Below, one piece after another: positions 43,458 to 53,800 of a DNA stretch of 64,000 bases (position 1 is the stretch's first letter; each line of letters starts with the position of its first letter). The position numbers and the translations under genes were made by a program. The notes under the pieces are model-generated. The model ran no database searches and was not told the DNA's origin. It was given only the letters and a program-made list of their open reading frames with translations. Location of the stretch: contig JACKBY010000007.1 in assembly GCA_020634335.1 (NCBI GenBank), positions 62,001 through 126,000 of the forward strand, given 5' to 3'. Origin of the DNA: Promineifilum sp. GTDB taxonomy: Bacteria > Chloroflexota > Anaerolineae > Promineifilales > Promineifilaceae.

Positions 43458-44159
43458 CTACCCTGCCAACACCGGCTGCTGCCGCTTGCTCATGAAGTAG
43501 CCGACGAGTGCAACGAAAATGCCTAATACCAGCGTGGTGACGCTGATCAACACGCCAATGTCGAACCAGAATTGCTCAGGGAACAGGCGAATCAACGAGT
43601 CCGTATAAGCAAATGTCCAAGTGCCGGGCGGGAACAGTAGTTCGTGGAACTGGACGAAAAATATCGGCCAGGCTATCAGGATCGCCAGGGCGATGACGCC
43701 CAGGACGATCACCGTAGCTAATCCGGCCAGCATCATGGTTCGCCAACCGAAGGAGCGAGTCCGCGACGGAACAAGGAGGAAGGCTAACCCGGCGATGACG
43801 ATTGCACCGCTCACGTAGGCGATCTGCCGAATGACGTCGGTCAGGTTCTTGACGTCGATCATGTGGCCGATCTCATCGTTGTTGTATAAGGGCGAATCGG
43901 TGCCGGGCCGGCGCAGCGCTTCCAGCATGTAGATTACCTCGGCCGCCGGTTCGGGACGCTGCAAATAGTACAGCGTGCCGCGGGCCAGCTCAAGCCGTTG
44001 CTCGGGCGTGAAACCGAACCCATCGGGCGCAATCCGCCCATATTCAAACGCCGGATAATCCCAGGCAATGATGGCCCGCACCGTCCCCAGGCCGAGGAAA
44101 AAGGGCATCGCCAGGATGACCAACCAGCGAATCAGCTTCAGAAGTGTCTTGTTTTCCAA
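43458..44159 (-). CDS. DUF1461/TIGR01906 membrane protein, Lit-like
   Basis: 233 residues with four hydrophobic helices (about 10-30, 112-130, 142-165, 198-222). The extracellular loop HMIDVKNL and the segment FHELLFPPGTWTF with LIRLFPEQFW match the conserved His motifs of the family that includes Lit, the lipoprotein intramolecular transacylase of Gram-positive bacteria. I infer a possible role in moving an acyl chain on lipoprotein N-termini; the family link is good, the activity not proven. TTG start at 44159 with GAGG 7 nt upstream. Last gene of the rplY operon. Confidence 0.72.
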   Translation of the reverse strand: MENKTLLKLIRWLVILAMPFFLGLGTVRAIIAWDYPAFEYGRIAPDGFGFTPEQRLELARGTLYYLQRPEPAAEVIYMLEALRRPGTDSPLYNNDEIGHMIDVKNLTDVIRQIAYVSGAIVIAGLAFLLVPSRTRSFGWRTMMLAGLATVIVLGVIALAILIAWPIFFVQFHELLFPPGTWTFAYTDSLIRLFPEQFWFDIGVLISVTTLVLGIFVALVGYFMSKRQQPVLAG

Positions 44160-44190
44160 TGGTTTGCCTCATAATAGCGTCGTGTGCCGG

Positions 44191-45753
44191 CTACCGGTCG
44201 AGCGTACCCAGGCTCGATGGGCCGGCTTTCAGCAAGTAGCGAATCACGATGGAATCGCTTATATACTCAGTGGGAGCCCGATCATCGGTGATGATTGGCC
44301 CCGTCGCCTCGAACGAAGCCATGTTGGCCGCGGCCGTATTCAGCGCGTCGCGCAACAATGGGTCCGTATCCTCGCTTAGCCCGAAAAGATTGGCTTGCAA
44401 GTTACCGGCCGTGGTTGGTTGCTTCGTCGCCACCATAATTGTATTCAAACTGCCCGGTACGTCGATAGCGTGGACCGTTGGAAAAACGCTGAGCAACGTT
44501 GTTCCCACCGCGTCAACGAGTCGCCTGTCACCCGGCACGCTCCCGACATTCATAGCCAGGACGCCGGTTTCGCTCAGCTTGTGACTAACTTCAGCGAAGA
44601 ATTCACGCGTGGTCAGATGCCAGGGAATGTAGGGCACTTTATAGGCGTCGATCGTGACGATGTCATAGGGACCGGTTTGGCCGGCGAAGGCATAGCGGCC
44701 GTCGCCGACAAGGACGTGGATATTCGGCTCATTCAGGGCGAAATACTGCCGCCCAACCTCGAGAATCGTTGGGTCCAGCTCGATGCCGTCAATTGGCAAG
44801 GGGCCGAACACACGGGTGAACTGCTTCGGGATGGTACCAGCGGCCAGCCCGATGACGGCCATCGATTGGGGCGCTGCGGGATGCTGATTGAAATAGGGCG
44901 CGGCCAGCATGATGCTCCACACCGAGACAGACGGGACGCGGCCGTCGTCGCAATAATACGAATGATAGGCCTGCCCCTCGTTCAGGAGGAGGTAGTTACA
45001 ATCATCCCGGCGAATGACCTGGATATAATTATAGGCCGATTCGGTCTCATAGAGTTGCCCCTCATACGATTTGATATTGCCCTGATACCAGAGGAGAACG
45101 GCTGGTAACAGCAGAATCGGCCAGAGCAGCACAGCAGAGTGAGCTCTTCGGCTGCCGGTGGATCGCCACAGACCTATGAGCCCAACTGCCAACAGAAGCG
45201 ACCCAAACAGCACGGCCGCCGCCCGCGAACCGGCCAGCGGGATAACGAGCAGCACGGGCAGATAGGTGCCGAGCAAACTGCCCAAGGTGGATATGGCATA
45301 GATTCGACCGCTGATGCGCCCTGCCTCACTCACATCGCGTACAGCCAGCCGTATGGCAAAAGGTGACAGGCAACCCAGCAAGGTCACCGGCACCGCCAGC
45401 GCGAAAACAACAAGGAGCAGCGACCCGGCCATTGCACCAATATTCATATCGGCCAGCGCCGTGGATGCCCCGCGCAAGATCGTCCCGGTCAACAACAGAA
45501 AGAAAACGGCGCAAAAGCCGGCGGCGGCAACCAAACCATAGAAGACCGGTTCCCGTGGACGGCGATCAGCCAATCGCCCACCGATGAAGTAGCCGGCCGT
45601 GAGGGCCAGCAGCACCAGGCCGATCACGTTGGCCCAGACGATGTTAGACGTGCCGTAGACTGTCTGCAACAATCGGCTAGCCGTAAACTCGATGGCCAGC
45701 GTGCTCATACCGGCCACGAAGACAGTCAGAAATAGATAGCGCCGGCTCACCAC
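44191..45753 (-). CDS. Fused MFS-like / spermidine synthase-like protein
   Basis: 520 residues. The N-terminal ~215 residues form six or seven membrane helices, opening FVAGMSTLAIEFTASRLL, typical of the membrane half of fused MFS/spermidine-synthase proteins. The C-terminal half has the aminopropyltransferase-like fold with VIGLAAGTIPKQF, IDGIELDPTILEVG, VLVGDGRYAF and YDIVTIDAYK. The usual G-G-G-D/E motif of real spermidine synthases is altered (GLAAGT), so polyamine synthesis is doubtful. GTG start at 45753 (alternative GTG 45750). Confidence 0.82.
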   Translation of the reverse strand: MVSRRYLFLTVFVAGMSTLAIEFTASRLLQTVYGTSNIVWANVIGLVLLALTAGYFIGGRLADRRPREPVFYGLVAAAGFCAVFFLLLTGTILRGASTALADMNIGAMAGSLLLVVFALAVPVTLLGCLSPFAIRLAVRDVSEAGRISGRIYAISTLGSLLGTYLPVLLVIPLAGSRAAAVLFGSLLLAVGLIGLWRSTGSRRAHSAVLLWPILLLPAVLLWYQGNIKSYEGQLYETESAYNYIQVIRRDDCNYLLLNEGQAYHSYYCDDGRVPSVSVWSIMLAAPYFNQHPAAPQSMAVIGLAAGTIPKQFTRVFGPLPIDGIELDPTILEVGRQYFALNEPNIHVLVGDGRYAFAGQTGPYDIVTIDAYKVPYIPWHLTTREFFAEVSHKLSETGVLAMNVGSVPGDRRLVDAVGTTLLSVFPTVHAIDVPGSLNTIMVATKQPTTAGNLQANLFGLSEDTDPLLRDALNTAAANMASFEATGPIITDDRAPTEYISDSIVIRYLLKAGPSSLGTLDR

Positions 45754-45784
45754 TGGATCGAGGATAAGCCACCTCTATATGGAA

Positions 45785-47803
45785 TCATTCGTCGTCCCGC
45801 GCTTCGAAAGCATCGCGCATTTGCTCGGCCGACAGCTTGCCCACGTTGCGGTATATCATCGTGAGTGGTTGATCATACACAGTAAAACTCTCATCGGCAC
45901 GCCCCAAGTTCAACGCCCCATCACGTTCAAGGTAATCAACCACGCCCGCGGACGGGCACAACCCTGGCCAAGCAAAGGTATCAGCCTGGAAAGAGATTCC
46001 GAACAAATGCGGCGTTCGCGACCCAACCCAAACCAGCTCATAGCCCAGATCGCCGTCAAAAAGTAGTTGGTGGTACTGAGACGACAGCGGATATCGGTCC
46101 GGCTGGCGAGGTACCACGCCGTAGACGCGATTCGAGAGAACAGTCAGATAGTCGGAGTTGGCTAACAGATCGAGATTGGCGGCCAGATGATTTTGATCGT
46201 CGGCGGCGTCGGGATAGTTCAACCAGGTCAATTCGGCGTTGGGATAGTCGCTTCGCAACTGTTGCACCCCATCGACCACCATCGTGATCGGGAGGTAGTC
46301 GTCCCACTGCTCACTCAGGATCCTCGTCCCGGCGGGGACATTCTCGTGTATCCAGCGAGAGGCGGCGTTCCAGGGATGCTCATCCCCATAGAGCGCCACA
46401 AAGCCGGCGGCATAGAGCAAGCCGGCGAACAACAGCGCAAAAGAGACGAGGAGCCGGCCTCGACGCGACCGCCATTGCCACAGCATGGCCGCGCCGAACA
46501 AGAGCATGAAGGGCACAAGCGGCTGCATGTAACGCAAAAACTTTACATAAAAACTTCCGGTCAGAAGTAGGTAGGGCACGACCCACAATAAAATAATGAC
46601 GATGGGATCGTGGCCTAGGCGAGTCTGCGTGCGTTCATCCTGACCCTCATCGCCTTTTATTACTCGGACTACGGTGAAGAAGGCCCACCCCAACCCGGCG
46701 ATGCCGAACAGCCCCAGAAACGGGCCGAGGCCCCAGCGCAGCAGCATCTCGAATTGATAAAGAAAGGGAATGGTCCCGGCATACTGGCGGGTGAAGGCAA
46801 GATCGAGACGGCCGCTGACCATGCCGCTTTGAGTCAGGGTATTTTGCCAATAACACGAGCGGGACAAGGACAACGCTACCGTCCCGACCATGCCGTCCGA
46901 TGCAATTGGGGGACAAGTCCAATCGAGCAAGGCAAACGGGTTCGTCAATGCAAAGGTGAGCAGCACTGTGATGAGGGCGAGGGTCGAAGTCCGCCCATGA
47001 GGCGCGCCGGGGCGGGCTGCCCACACCGTCCATAGCAGGGGGAGGACGAGCAAGGCCGCCCCAAACTTTGAGCCGATAGCCAGCCCCGTCATCACAGCCG
47101 CCGCCACGAGATACAAGTGGCGGCCCCCACCGCCTTCAGCGCCGCGATCTCTAGCTTGATGCCAGGCAACCACCATGAAATAGAGCGCGGCGACAACAAA
47201 AAAAGTCATATAGGGATCGCTGGTGAAGAAATGGGCGAGCTGGATGGGCAACACCGCGAACGCCAGGAGCGCCGCCGCCAAAAGCCCCACCGCCGGGCCA
47301 TAAAGACGCCGGCCGAGAAGAAAGAGGAACAATACTGTGCCCGTATCGAGCAAGGCCGTCAACACGCGACCGACGATAGTGAGGTGATGGTATTCGATGC
47401 GGCCCACCCCGTTCAAGATATCGGCCGTCAACGTCCAGTCCGGCGGCAGCCAAGGAAGCAAGAAAGGGGCGATCCACTCTGCCAGCCGGGTCGCCGCCAC
47501 ACCCGCATAGAGAGGGACATGCCCATAAGCAAAATCTCGCGGTCGGTTCTGTAAAACAACAATCCCTTCGCTACTGGCCCCGGGGGGCCAGCGGAAGGGA
47601 TTGAAGGTTGATGTTTCCGGCTGCCATTGCGCAGCCCATTGGTTACTGCCGAGCGATGGAAACTCTATCGTCGTGGCCACCCACGAAATGTAGCGTTCGT
47701 CCGGATGATGATGCTGGTAACCATCCCAATCCAGACCAGTCAAACGCAGCGCAGCCGCCGACAGTACGATAACGACCAGAGCGATGCGTTGTGCGCGGGT
47801 CAC
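45785..47803 (-). CDS. Glycosyltransferase family 39-like membrane protein
   Basis: 672 residues, integral membrane, with about 10-12 hydrophobic helices. The first periplasmic loop has DWDGYQHHHPDERY, the conserved acidic/His pair (HPDE) of PMT/ArnT-type transferases that use polyprenyl-phosphate sugars. The C-terminal ~180 residues are a soluble extracellular domain. The acceptor is unknown; protein O-glycosylation or lipid modification is likely. GTG start at 47803, 13 nt after the rplY stop. Confidence 0.83.
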   Translation of the reverse strand: MTRAQRIALVVIVLSAAALRLTGLDWDGYQHHHPDERYISWVATTIEFPSLGSNQWAAQWQPETSTFNPFRWPPGASSEGIVVLQNRPRDFAYGHVPLYAGVAATRLAEWIAPFLLPWLPPDWTLTADILNGVGRIEYHHLTIVGRVLTALLDTGTVLFLFLLGRRLYGPAVGLLAAALLAFAVLPIQLAHFFTSDPYMTFFVVAALYFMVVAWHQARDRGAEGGGGRHLYLVAAAVMTGLAIGSKFGAALLVLPLLWTVWAARPGAPHGRTSTLALITVLLTFALTNPFALLDWTCPPIASDGMVGTVALSLSRSCYWQNTLTQSGMVSGRLDLAFTRQYAGTIPFLYQFEMLLRWGLGPFLGLFGIAGLGWAFFTVVRVIKGDEGQDERTQTRLGHDPIVIILLWVVPYLLLTGSFYVKFLRYMQPLVPFMLLFGAAMLWQWRSRRGRLLVSFALLFAGLLYAAGFVALYGDEHPWNAASRWIHENVPAGTRILSEQWDDYLPITMVVDGVQQLRSDYPNAELTWLNYPDAADDQNHLAANLDLLANSDYLTVLSNRVYGVVPRQPDRYPLSSQYHQLLFDGDLGYELVWVGSRTPHLFGISFQADTFAWPGLCPSAGVVDYLERDGALNLGRADESFTVYDQPLTMIYRNVGKLSAEQMRDAFEARDDE

Positions 47804-47816
47804 GGCTAAAGCCGGG

Positions 47817-48470
47817 CTAGAAGTCTTCTTCTTCCTTCTTGCCTCTGGAGATCACTTCAACGTCCTCGGCCGATTCCTCGCCTTCGATGAAGCCCTCTTC
47901 CTCTTCTGTTTCCTCAATAGTCGTGTACTCGAAGCTGGCAACGACTGTATCGGGGTCAGCCAGAATCTCGACTCCCTTAGGGGCAACCAGATCGCGAACG
48001 TAGACCACATCTTCAGGGGTCGCAATGAGGCCCAGGTCAAACTCGATTTCGGCCACCAGGTCCTCGGGCAAGCACTCGATCTCGACCTCGCGCAGCAAAA
48101 TGGTGGCAACGCCCAGTCCATCGGCTTCCGGCGGGGCCTCGCCGGTGCCCACGATCGCCGCCGAAGCACGTAACTTCGACTTCATATCAACTTCCATGAA
48201 GTCAACATGGATAATATCGCCACGCGTTGCATGCTGCTGGATCTCGCGAACCAGCACGGTGTGGGTCGCACCGCCGACGCTGAGATCGGCCAGATGGGCC
48301 GTGCCCACAACGCGCAAAGCGCGCCGCAATGCCCTTTGCTCCATCTGAACAGTTTTCGGTGTTTCCCGACCGTAAATTACGCCGGGGATCCAGCCCTCGC
48401 GTCGCAGACGACTCGTCTGTTTGCCGATGATCTCGCGTGGTTCTGCTTCGATAACGATTCTCTCACTCAT
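47817..48470 (-). CDS. rplY: 50S ribosomal protein L25/general stress protein Ctc
   Basis: 217 residues: an N-terminal 5S-rRNA-binding L25 domain (1-~95, GKQTSRLRREGWIPGVIYG and HVDFMEVD) and a C-terminal TL5/Ctc domain to ~185, followed by a strongly acidic tail of Glu/Asp. The length is that of the CTC form rather than the short enterobacterial L25. ATG at 48470. First gene of a minus-strand operon with the glycosyltransferase, fused synthase and Lit-like genes. Confidence 0.93.
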   Translation of the reverse strand: MSERIVIEAEPREIIGKQTSRLRREGWIPGVIYGRETPKTVQMEQRALRRALRVVGTAHLADLSVGGATHTVLVREIQQHATRGDIIHVDFMEVDMKSKLRASAAIVGTGEAPPEADGLGVATILLREVEIECLPEDLVAEIEFDLGLIATPEDVVYVRDLVAPKGVEILADPDTVVASFEYTTIEETEEEEGFIEGEESAEDVEVISRGKKEEEDF

Positions 48471-48585
48471 GCTTATTCTACCTTGTCTTGCAGCGGGCCT
48501 CTTCGGAAAACGGTCAGCGCGATTCGTAACGCGTGATCAATTACCATGGTCGATTCATTTGATCGCCACTGCCCCTGCGGTTATA

Positions 48586-48615
48586 TTCCTTACTAAACGT
48601 TTTGTCGGCTATAAT
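48586..48615 (+). promoter_or_regulatory. Possible promoter of the DUF2267 gene
   Basis: A perfect TATAAT (48610-48615) lies 70 nt before the ATG at 48686; the -35 (TTCCTT, 18-nt spacer) is poor. Confidence 0.35.
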
Positions 48616-48685
48616 CAGTGTCTATCAGACCGAGTATAGAAGTATAGCCACAAAATATGGCAAGTCAATCCGGGTAGCGAAATAT

Positions 48686-49093
48686 ATGAGCCAACAAACG
48701 ATAACCTCCGAAACCTTTTATCAGACGATCATGCATCAAGGCGATTTGCGAACGCCCAAGCACGCTGCGCGCCTGACATTTGCCGTGCTCCACACGCTGG
48801 GATTCAACCTTAGCGGCCGGGTGAAGCGCGAGCTGGCGGATGCGCTGCCCAAAGAGATGGCGAAAGATCTCACACGTGGTTGGCGTTTGATCAACATACG
48901 TCACAGCAAGCTTTCCGTTCATGACTTCGCCAAGGATGTTGCCAGACACAGCGGCAATACCGATCCCCAATATGCTCAATTAGCCACCAAAGTGGTCTTC
49001 AAACAGATCAAGAAGATAATCGACGACGATCTGGTGCGCGCAGTCGCCAGGGATTTAAGCCCCGACGTGCGCGAATTCTGGAACGCGGCTTAG
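48686..49093 (+). CDS. DUF2267 domain protein
   Basis: 135 residues, all alpha, basic. RTPKHAARLTFAVLHTLGFNL followed by LADALPKEMAKDLTRGW (shortened) is the DUF2267 pattern: an A-R-x2-R/T-F-A-V-L-x-T-L helix, then L-P-x-E-M. Function of the family is unknown. I use ATG 48686; the frame is open for 28 more residues upstream, which would overlap the promoter. Nine nt separate it from the next gene, so co-transcription is likely. Confidence 0.72.
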   Translation: MSQQTITSETFYQTIMHQGDLRTPKHAARLTFAVLHTLGFNLSGRVKRELADALPKEMAKDLTRGWRLINIRHSKLSVHDFAKDVARHSGNTDPQYAQLATKVVFKQIKKIIDDDLVRAVARDLSPDVREFWNAA

Positions 49094-49102
49094 GCAACCT
49101 CC

Positions 49103-50800
49103 TTGGTGCGGCCATTCGCCTTGTCAATCATCTATAATCGACCGGCAAGAGGCACGAGGATTCTCTGGCTTTGCCTGGTAGTTTTGGCCTCGTGCGCACC
49201 GCCGCCAACACTCCGCAACTCATCTACGCTGTCCCTTACCTCGCCGGTGACCTTCACGCTGCTGGTCGACGGAACAACTCATCAGATAACGACGGCGGCG
49301 GCCACAGTCGGGGAAGCACTTGAAGAGGCGGGAATCGCCATTGCGCCGTCAGATGAAGTTGAGCCCCCGGCGACGACTGAGTTGGCGCAACAAACCGGTG
49401 CCTCACCCTTGAATGTCACCATCACGCGGGTGACGGAGACAATCGAGGTGGTTCCCGAAAGTATTCCCTTCCAGCGCCGCATCGTGCGCAGCGCCGAGAT
49501 GTCGCCGGATGATCCGCCCCGAATCCTGCAAACCGGCGCGCCCGGCCTACGAGAGGTCAGTCTGCGTCTCGTGTTTCGGGACGGTCTTGAAGCAGAACGC
49601 TGGCCCCTCTCGGTGAGTGTGGTGGAACCGGCGGTGGATGAGATCGTGATGATCGGCGTGAATTCCGCCCGTGAGACGACATCGGTCAGTGGGCGACTGG
49701 CTTATCTGAACAATGGTCGAGCAATCATCCTGGAAGGGTCAACCGACCTGCCGCGCCAATTGTCGATTGACGGCGCTTTCGACGGCCGCGTCTTCCAACT
49801 TTCTCCTGATGGACAATACTTGCTCTATACACTTGAACTGGAAGCGACTGAACAGGCGGCATTCCACAATGAATTGTGGGTTGCGCCGGTTGCCGAAGGA
49901 GGCCAACCACGAGCGCTGGATATCGAGAACGTATTGTGGGCGGCCTGGGATCCGTCGGCCATCGAATCACCCCGCATTGGTTACACGACGGCCCGTTCGG
50001 TCAGTTTGCCGCCGGGTTGGGAGGCGATCAATGATTTGTGGTTATTGCCCCTGCCGGCCGATGGTGCTCCTGCTGTGCCTATCCGTATCGTCGAGTCCTA
50101 CCCGGCCACCCTGGGTTGGTGGGGCGGCACTTATGCCTGGTCGCCGGACGGAAGCCAGATCGCCTATGCCTTTGCCGATCAGATTGGGCTGTTGAACCTC
50201 CCTGAAGTTCTTAGCGCGATTGACGCGAATGGCCCGGCGGACATCCCCCAACCCACTCGAACTGTGCTGCACACATTTGCGGAATACGAAACCGGGGCCG
50301 ACTGGGCCTGGCTACCGGCTGTGGGCTGGTCGGCCGACAGTCGTTTTTTGTCCTTCACGACCTTCGTGAAGGACGAGGATCGCTTTGATCTTTGGTTGGC
50401 TGACACGATCGGAGAGACCACGCTGCCGTTCGTGGAAGGCGTGGGCATTTGGTCGGCCGTCCAGTGGTCATCGCCGGATTTGCCGGCCGATTCCCGCTTG
50501 GCTTATTTACAAACTGTCGCTCCGGATGGCGACGAGGACAGCACATACGCCTTATGGGTGACGGGCAGTGATGGGAGTGACAGGCGACGCGTGTTTCCAC
50601 CGCAAGGCGAAGCGGGGCAATTCGCGCGTACCAGTTCGTCCTTGACCTGGGGGCCGGATGGCAATCAGGTGGCCTTTGTCTTTGACGACGAGCTTCATCT
50701 GCTCGACCTGGCAACCGGCGACCTGTTTCGCGCCGGAGAAGATGATACGGTTAGTAGTCATCCGACCTGGGCCCCCTACGGCGCGGCCGTCACGCCCTGA
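49103..50800 (+). CDS. Lipoprotein with DUF348/G5 domains and a TolB-like beta-propeller
   Basis: 565 residues. The lipobox LASC follows a short hydrophobic segment. FTLLVDGTTHQITTAAATVGEAL (shortened here) starts a DUF348 ubiquitin-like domain, and a G5 domain (EVVPESIPFQRRIV, ending SVVEPAVDEIVMIGV) follows, as in YabE/Rpf-type cell-wall proteins. From about 190 on, repeated blades (FQLSPDGQYLLYTL, YAWSPDGSQIAYAF, LTWGPDGNQVAFVF) form a WD40-like/TolB propeller. No catalytic domain. The start is unsure: TTG 49103, GTG 49106 or TTG 49121, none with a good ribosome site. Confidence 0.75.
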   Translation: MVRPFALSIIYNRPARGTRILWLCLVVLASCAPPPTLRNSSTLSLTSPVTFTLLVDGTTHQITTAAATVGEALEEAGIAIAPSDEVEPPATTELAQQTGASPLNVTITRVTETIEVVPESIPFQRRIVRSAEMSPDDPPRILQTGAPGLREVSLRLVFRDGLEAERWPLSVSVVEPAVDEIVMIGVNSARETTSVSGRLAYLNNGRAIILEGSTDLPRQLSIDGAFDGRVFQLSPDGQYLLYTLELEATEQAAFHNELWVAPVAEGGQPRALDIENVLWAAWDPSAIESPRIGYTTARSVSLPPGWEAINDLWLLPLPADGAPAVPIRIVESYPATLGWWGGTYAWSPDGSQIAYAFADQIGLLNLPEVLSAIDANGPADIPQPTRTVLHTFAEYETGADWAWLPAVGWSADSRFLSFTTFVKDEDRFDLWLADTIGETTLPFVEGVGIWSAVQWSSPDLPADSRLAYLQTVAPDGDEDSTYALWVTGSDGSDRRRVFPPQGEAGQFARTSSSLTWGPDGNQVAFVFDDELHLLDLATGDLFRAGEDDTVSSHPTWAPYGAAVTP

Positions 50801-50821
50801 TGCTGTTAACCATTTAAGGTG

Positions 50822-53800
50822 ATGCTCATCCCGCATTCCGCTTCTCTCCGACGCCGGCGTCTGTTGACCCTCCTGTCACTTGCTCTGGCGGCGCTGTGCC
50901 TGCTGGCAATTGGAGCGTTGTCGGCACGCGATGATTTCCTGACGCGCGGCATCTCCTACGGCCTGCCCGATCCCGTGCCCCAGGGCGGGGCGCGGCTCGG
51001 CCTTAACGTTTACCTTGACCATGACGGCGCGGATGTAGAGGCAACCCTCGAGGACATCCATGCCCTGGGCATCAATGACGTCAAACAGTCGTTCTACTAT
51101 CGGGACGGTTACGAGTGGACAAGCGCCGACCGCATTATCGCCGCCGCCAGTGAGCGCGGCATGAATATCGTGCCCTTGTTGGATGGCGACCCGACCACGG
51201 GATTTGCGCCGCCCGACGACATGCAAACCTTTGCCGATTGGGCGAGCGAGTTTGCCCGGCGTTACGGCGAACACATTCGCCACTACATCATTTGGGACGA
51301 GCCGAACCTCGCCAGCCATTGGGGCGGCACAGCGACCAACCCGATCCAATATGCCGCCCTTCTGAATGCCACATCAGCGGCAATTCGCGACGCCGACCCC
51401 GACGCGATCATCATCGCCGGACCGCTCGCGCCGACTACCGAAACAGGCCCCGACAACCTGACGGAGACTCTCTATCTGCAATCCTTATACGAAGCCGGAG
51501 CCGGCGATGCATTCGACATCGTCGCCGCCAAGCCCTATGGTTTCGATACGGGGCCGGAGGATCGCGCCGTCGATGTTGACCGGCTAAATTTCAGTCGCAC
51601 CATTTTGCTACGCGAATTGATGCAGGCGCAAGGCGATGGGCACAAAGCCATCTGGGCCGGTAATTGGGGCTGGAACAGCTTGCCCAACGGTTGGTTGGGT
51701 GAGCCATCGATTTGGGGCCAGACGAGCGAGGCGAATCAGGCCGTCAACACTGTGGCCGCGCTGGAACGCGCGCGCCGCGAGTGGCCGTGGATGGGGGTGC
51801 TTTTCCTGGAAAATTGGGAGCCGAACGCACCGGCCGACAACCCGCGGTGGGGCTTCAGCATTGCCGGGCGGAGCACGGCCGATGCGCTGGCCGCCTATCT
51901 GACCGCCCAGCCACCTGATCTGGCTATGCCCGGTTTTCACCCGGCCGACGCGCGAGATCCATCCCAGCAGTTCAGCGGGGAATGGGAGTTCTCGCCCGAA
52001 TTCGGCGCCGACATCGGCCAATCCGGCGACGCGGTTCGCTTCTCATTTTGGGGAACCGACGCAGGCGTGCGGGTGCGCCGCGCCGACTTCCGTGCCCGAT
52101 TCTACGTGACCATCGACGGACGCCCAGCCAACGCTCTACCCCAGGATGAGAACGGCGCTACCCTGGTCTTAACCTCCCCGGACCCCACCCAGGATTACCT
52201 CAGCACCGAATGGGTAGCCCGCAACCTGCCGCCGGGCCCCCATATTCTGGAGCTTGTCGCCGCGCGCGGGTGGGATCAATGGGCATTGGACGGGTTTAGC
52301 ATCGGCTATCGGCCGGCGGGGACGACTCAGCCGTGGATTCCACCAGCTCTGGCGGCTTTGGTTCTCGTTTTCCTCGTAGTGGCTATTGTGTGGGGGCGAG
52401 ACGCGGAGTGGGGCGCGCTGTGGCCCGCGGCCCAAACAATTTTCGGCCGGCTGGGCGAGCGCGCCCAATTAGTGGTTGTGGCCGGCGTAGCCGCTCTCGT
52501 TGCGCTCACCGGCTGGCTGACGTGGGGGCAGGAAGCGCTGGGCCTCTACCGTCGTTTGGGCGACGCTGGGCAACTAGCGGTGACGGCCGCCGCGGCAACG
52601 GTGTTCTACGTTACGCCGTCCTTCATCCTCTTTGCGGCGGCCTTACTGGTCCTTTATGGCCTGCTGGTCTTGCGACCGGCCTGGGGCGTGGCCCTCATCG
52701 CGCTGACCATACCATTCTACGTACCGCCCTTACCTAAACTAATCCTTGGCTATCGATTCTCGCCGGTTGAGGTCTTCACACTGGTGGCGACGGCCGCCTG
52801 GCTCACGCGCGCCGTTCTCGATACAGATTTGAGAACAAGACGAGAGTCGTTTCGCCTGAGCGGCATCCACCTGAGGCGCGCGGATTGGGCAGCACTGACT
52901 TTTATACTGGTTGCCACCTTCTCACTGGCTTTCACCGAGTTCCTGGGCGTCGCTGTGAACGAATGGCGAGTTGTGATCGTGGAGCCGTTTCTGTTCTATC
53001 TGCTGCTGCGCGTAGTTCGCCTGCGCAACAGCGAGATGTGGGTGGTAATCGATGCCTTCGTGCTCAGCGGCGTTATCGTCGCCCTCTATGGGCTGTGGCA
53101 GTACGCTACCGGCCAAAACCTCATAACGGCCGAGGGCGGATTGCTGCGACTGCGCTCTATCTACGGCTCGCCGAACAACGTGGCCCTGTATCTGGAACGC
53201 ATCCTACCGCTTCTGGTCGCCATGGGATTGTTGGGCGAACGCGCACTCCATGGCCGGCGGCGATGGGTCTACCCGGCAGTACTCATACCTCTGACCATAG
53301 CCTTGCTGCTCACCTTCAGCAAGGGGGCATTGTTTCTGGGAGTACCAGTGTCGCTGGCCGTAGTCTTCTGGACGTGGCAACGGCGAGCGGGACGGCGTAC
53401 CTGGCCGTGGCTTGCGGCCGGATTGGCCGGTGGAATAGTGGCCGTGGTTGTGGCGAGCCAAATTCCGGCTCTGGCGGCGCGGCTCGATCTCTTCGGCACG
53501 ACCGGCTTTTTTCGGGTAAGTCTGTGGCGGGCGGCCATCCACATGTTTGCCGACCATCCCTGGTTCGGCGTCGGTCTGGACAACTTTCTCTACGCCTATC
53601 GCGGCCGCTACATTCTCGACGCCGCCTGGCAAGAGCCAAATTTGAACCACCCCCACAACATCCTGCTTGATTTCGCCACCCGGTTGGGCGTACTGGGGTT
53701 GGTGACGGGCGGCTGGCTGATATGGGAAGCAGGGCGCGCGGCGTCGCAGGCGCTCAGGCACGCCGGGCCAACCTGGCGGCCCGTGGCCGCCGGCCTGAGC

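Noticed and set aside
49132..49137. TATAAT just inside the proposed start of the G5/propeller lipoprotein gene
   Set aside because: No acceptable -35 and no ATG/GTG follows at a leaderless distance before the lipobox; probably chance.
52885..53670. Open frame of 261 codons overlapping the O-antigen ligase part of the fusion gene
   Set aside because: It overlaps a continuous frame with clear membrane helices and ligase motifs, and shows no domain of its own.
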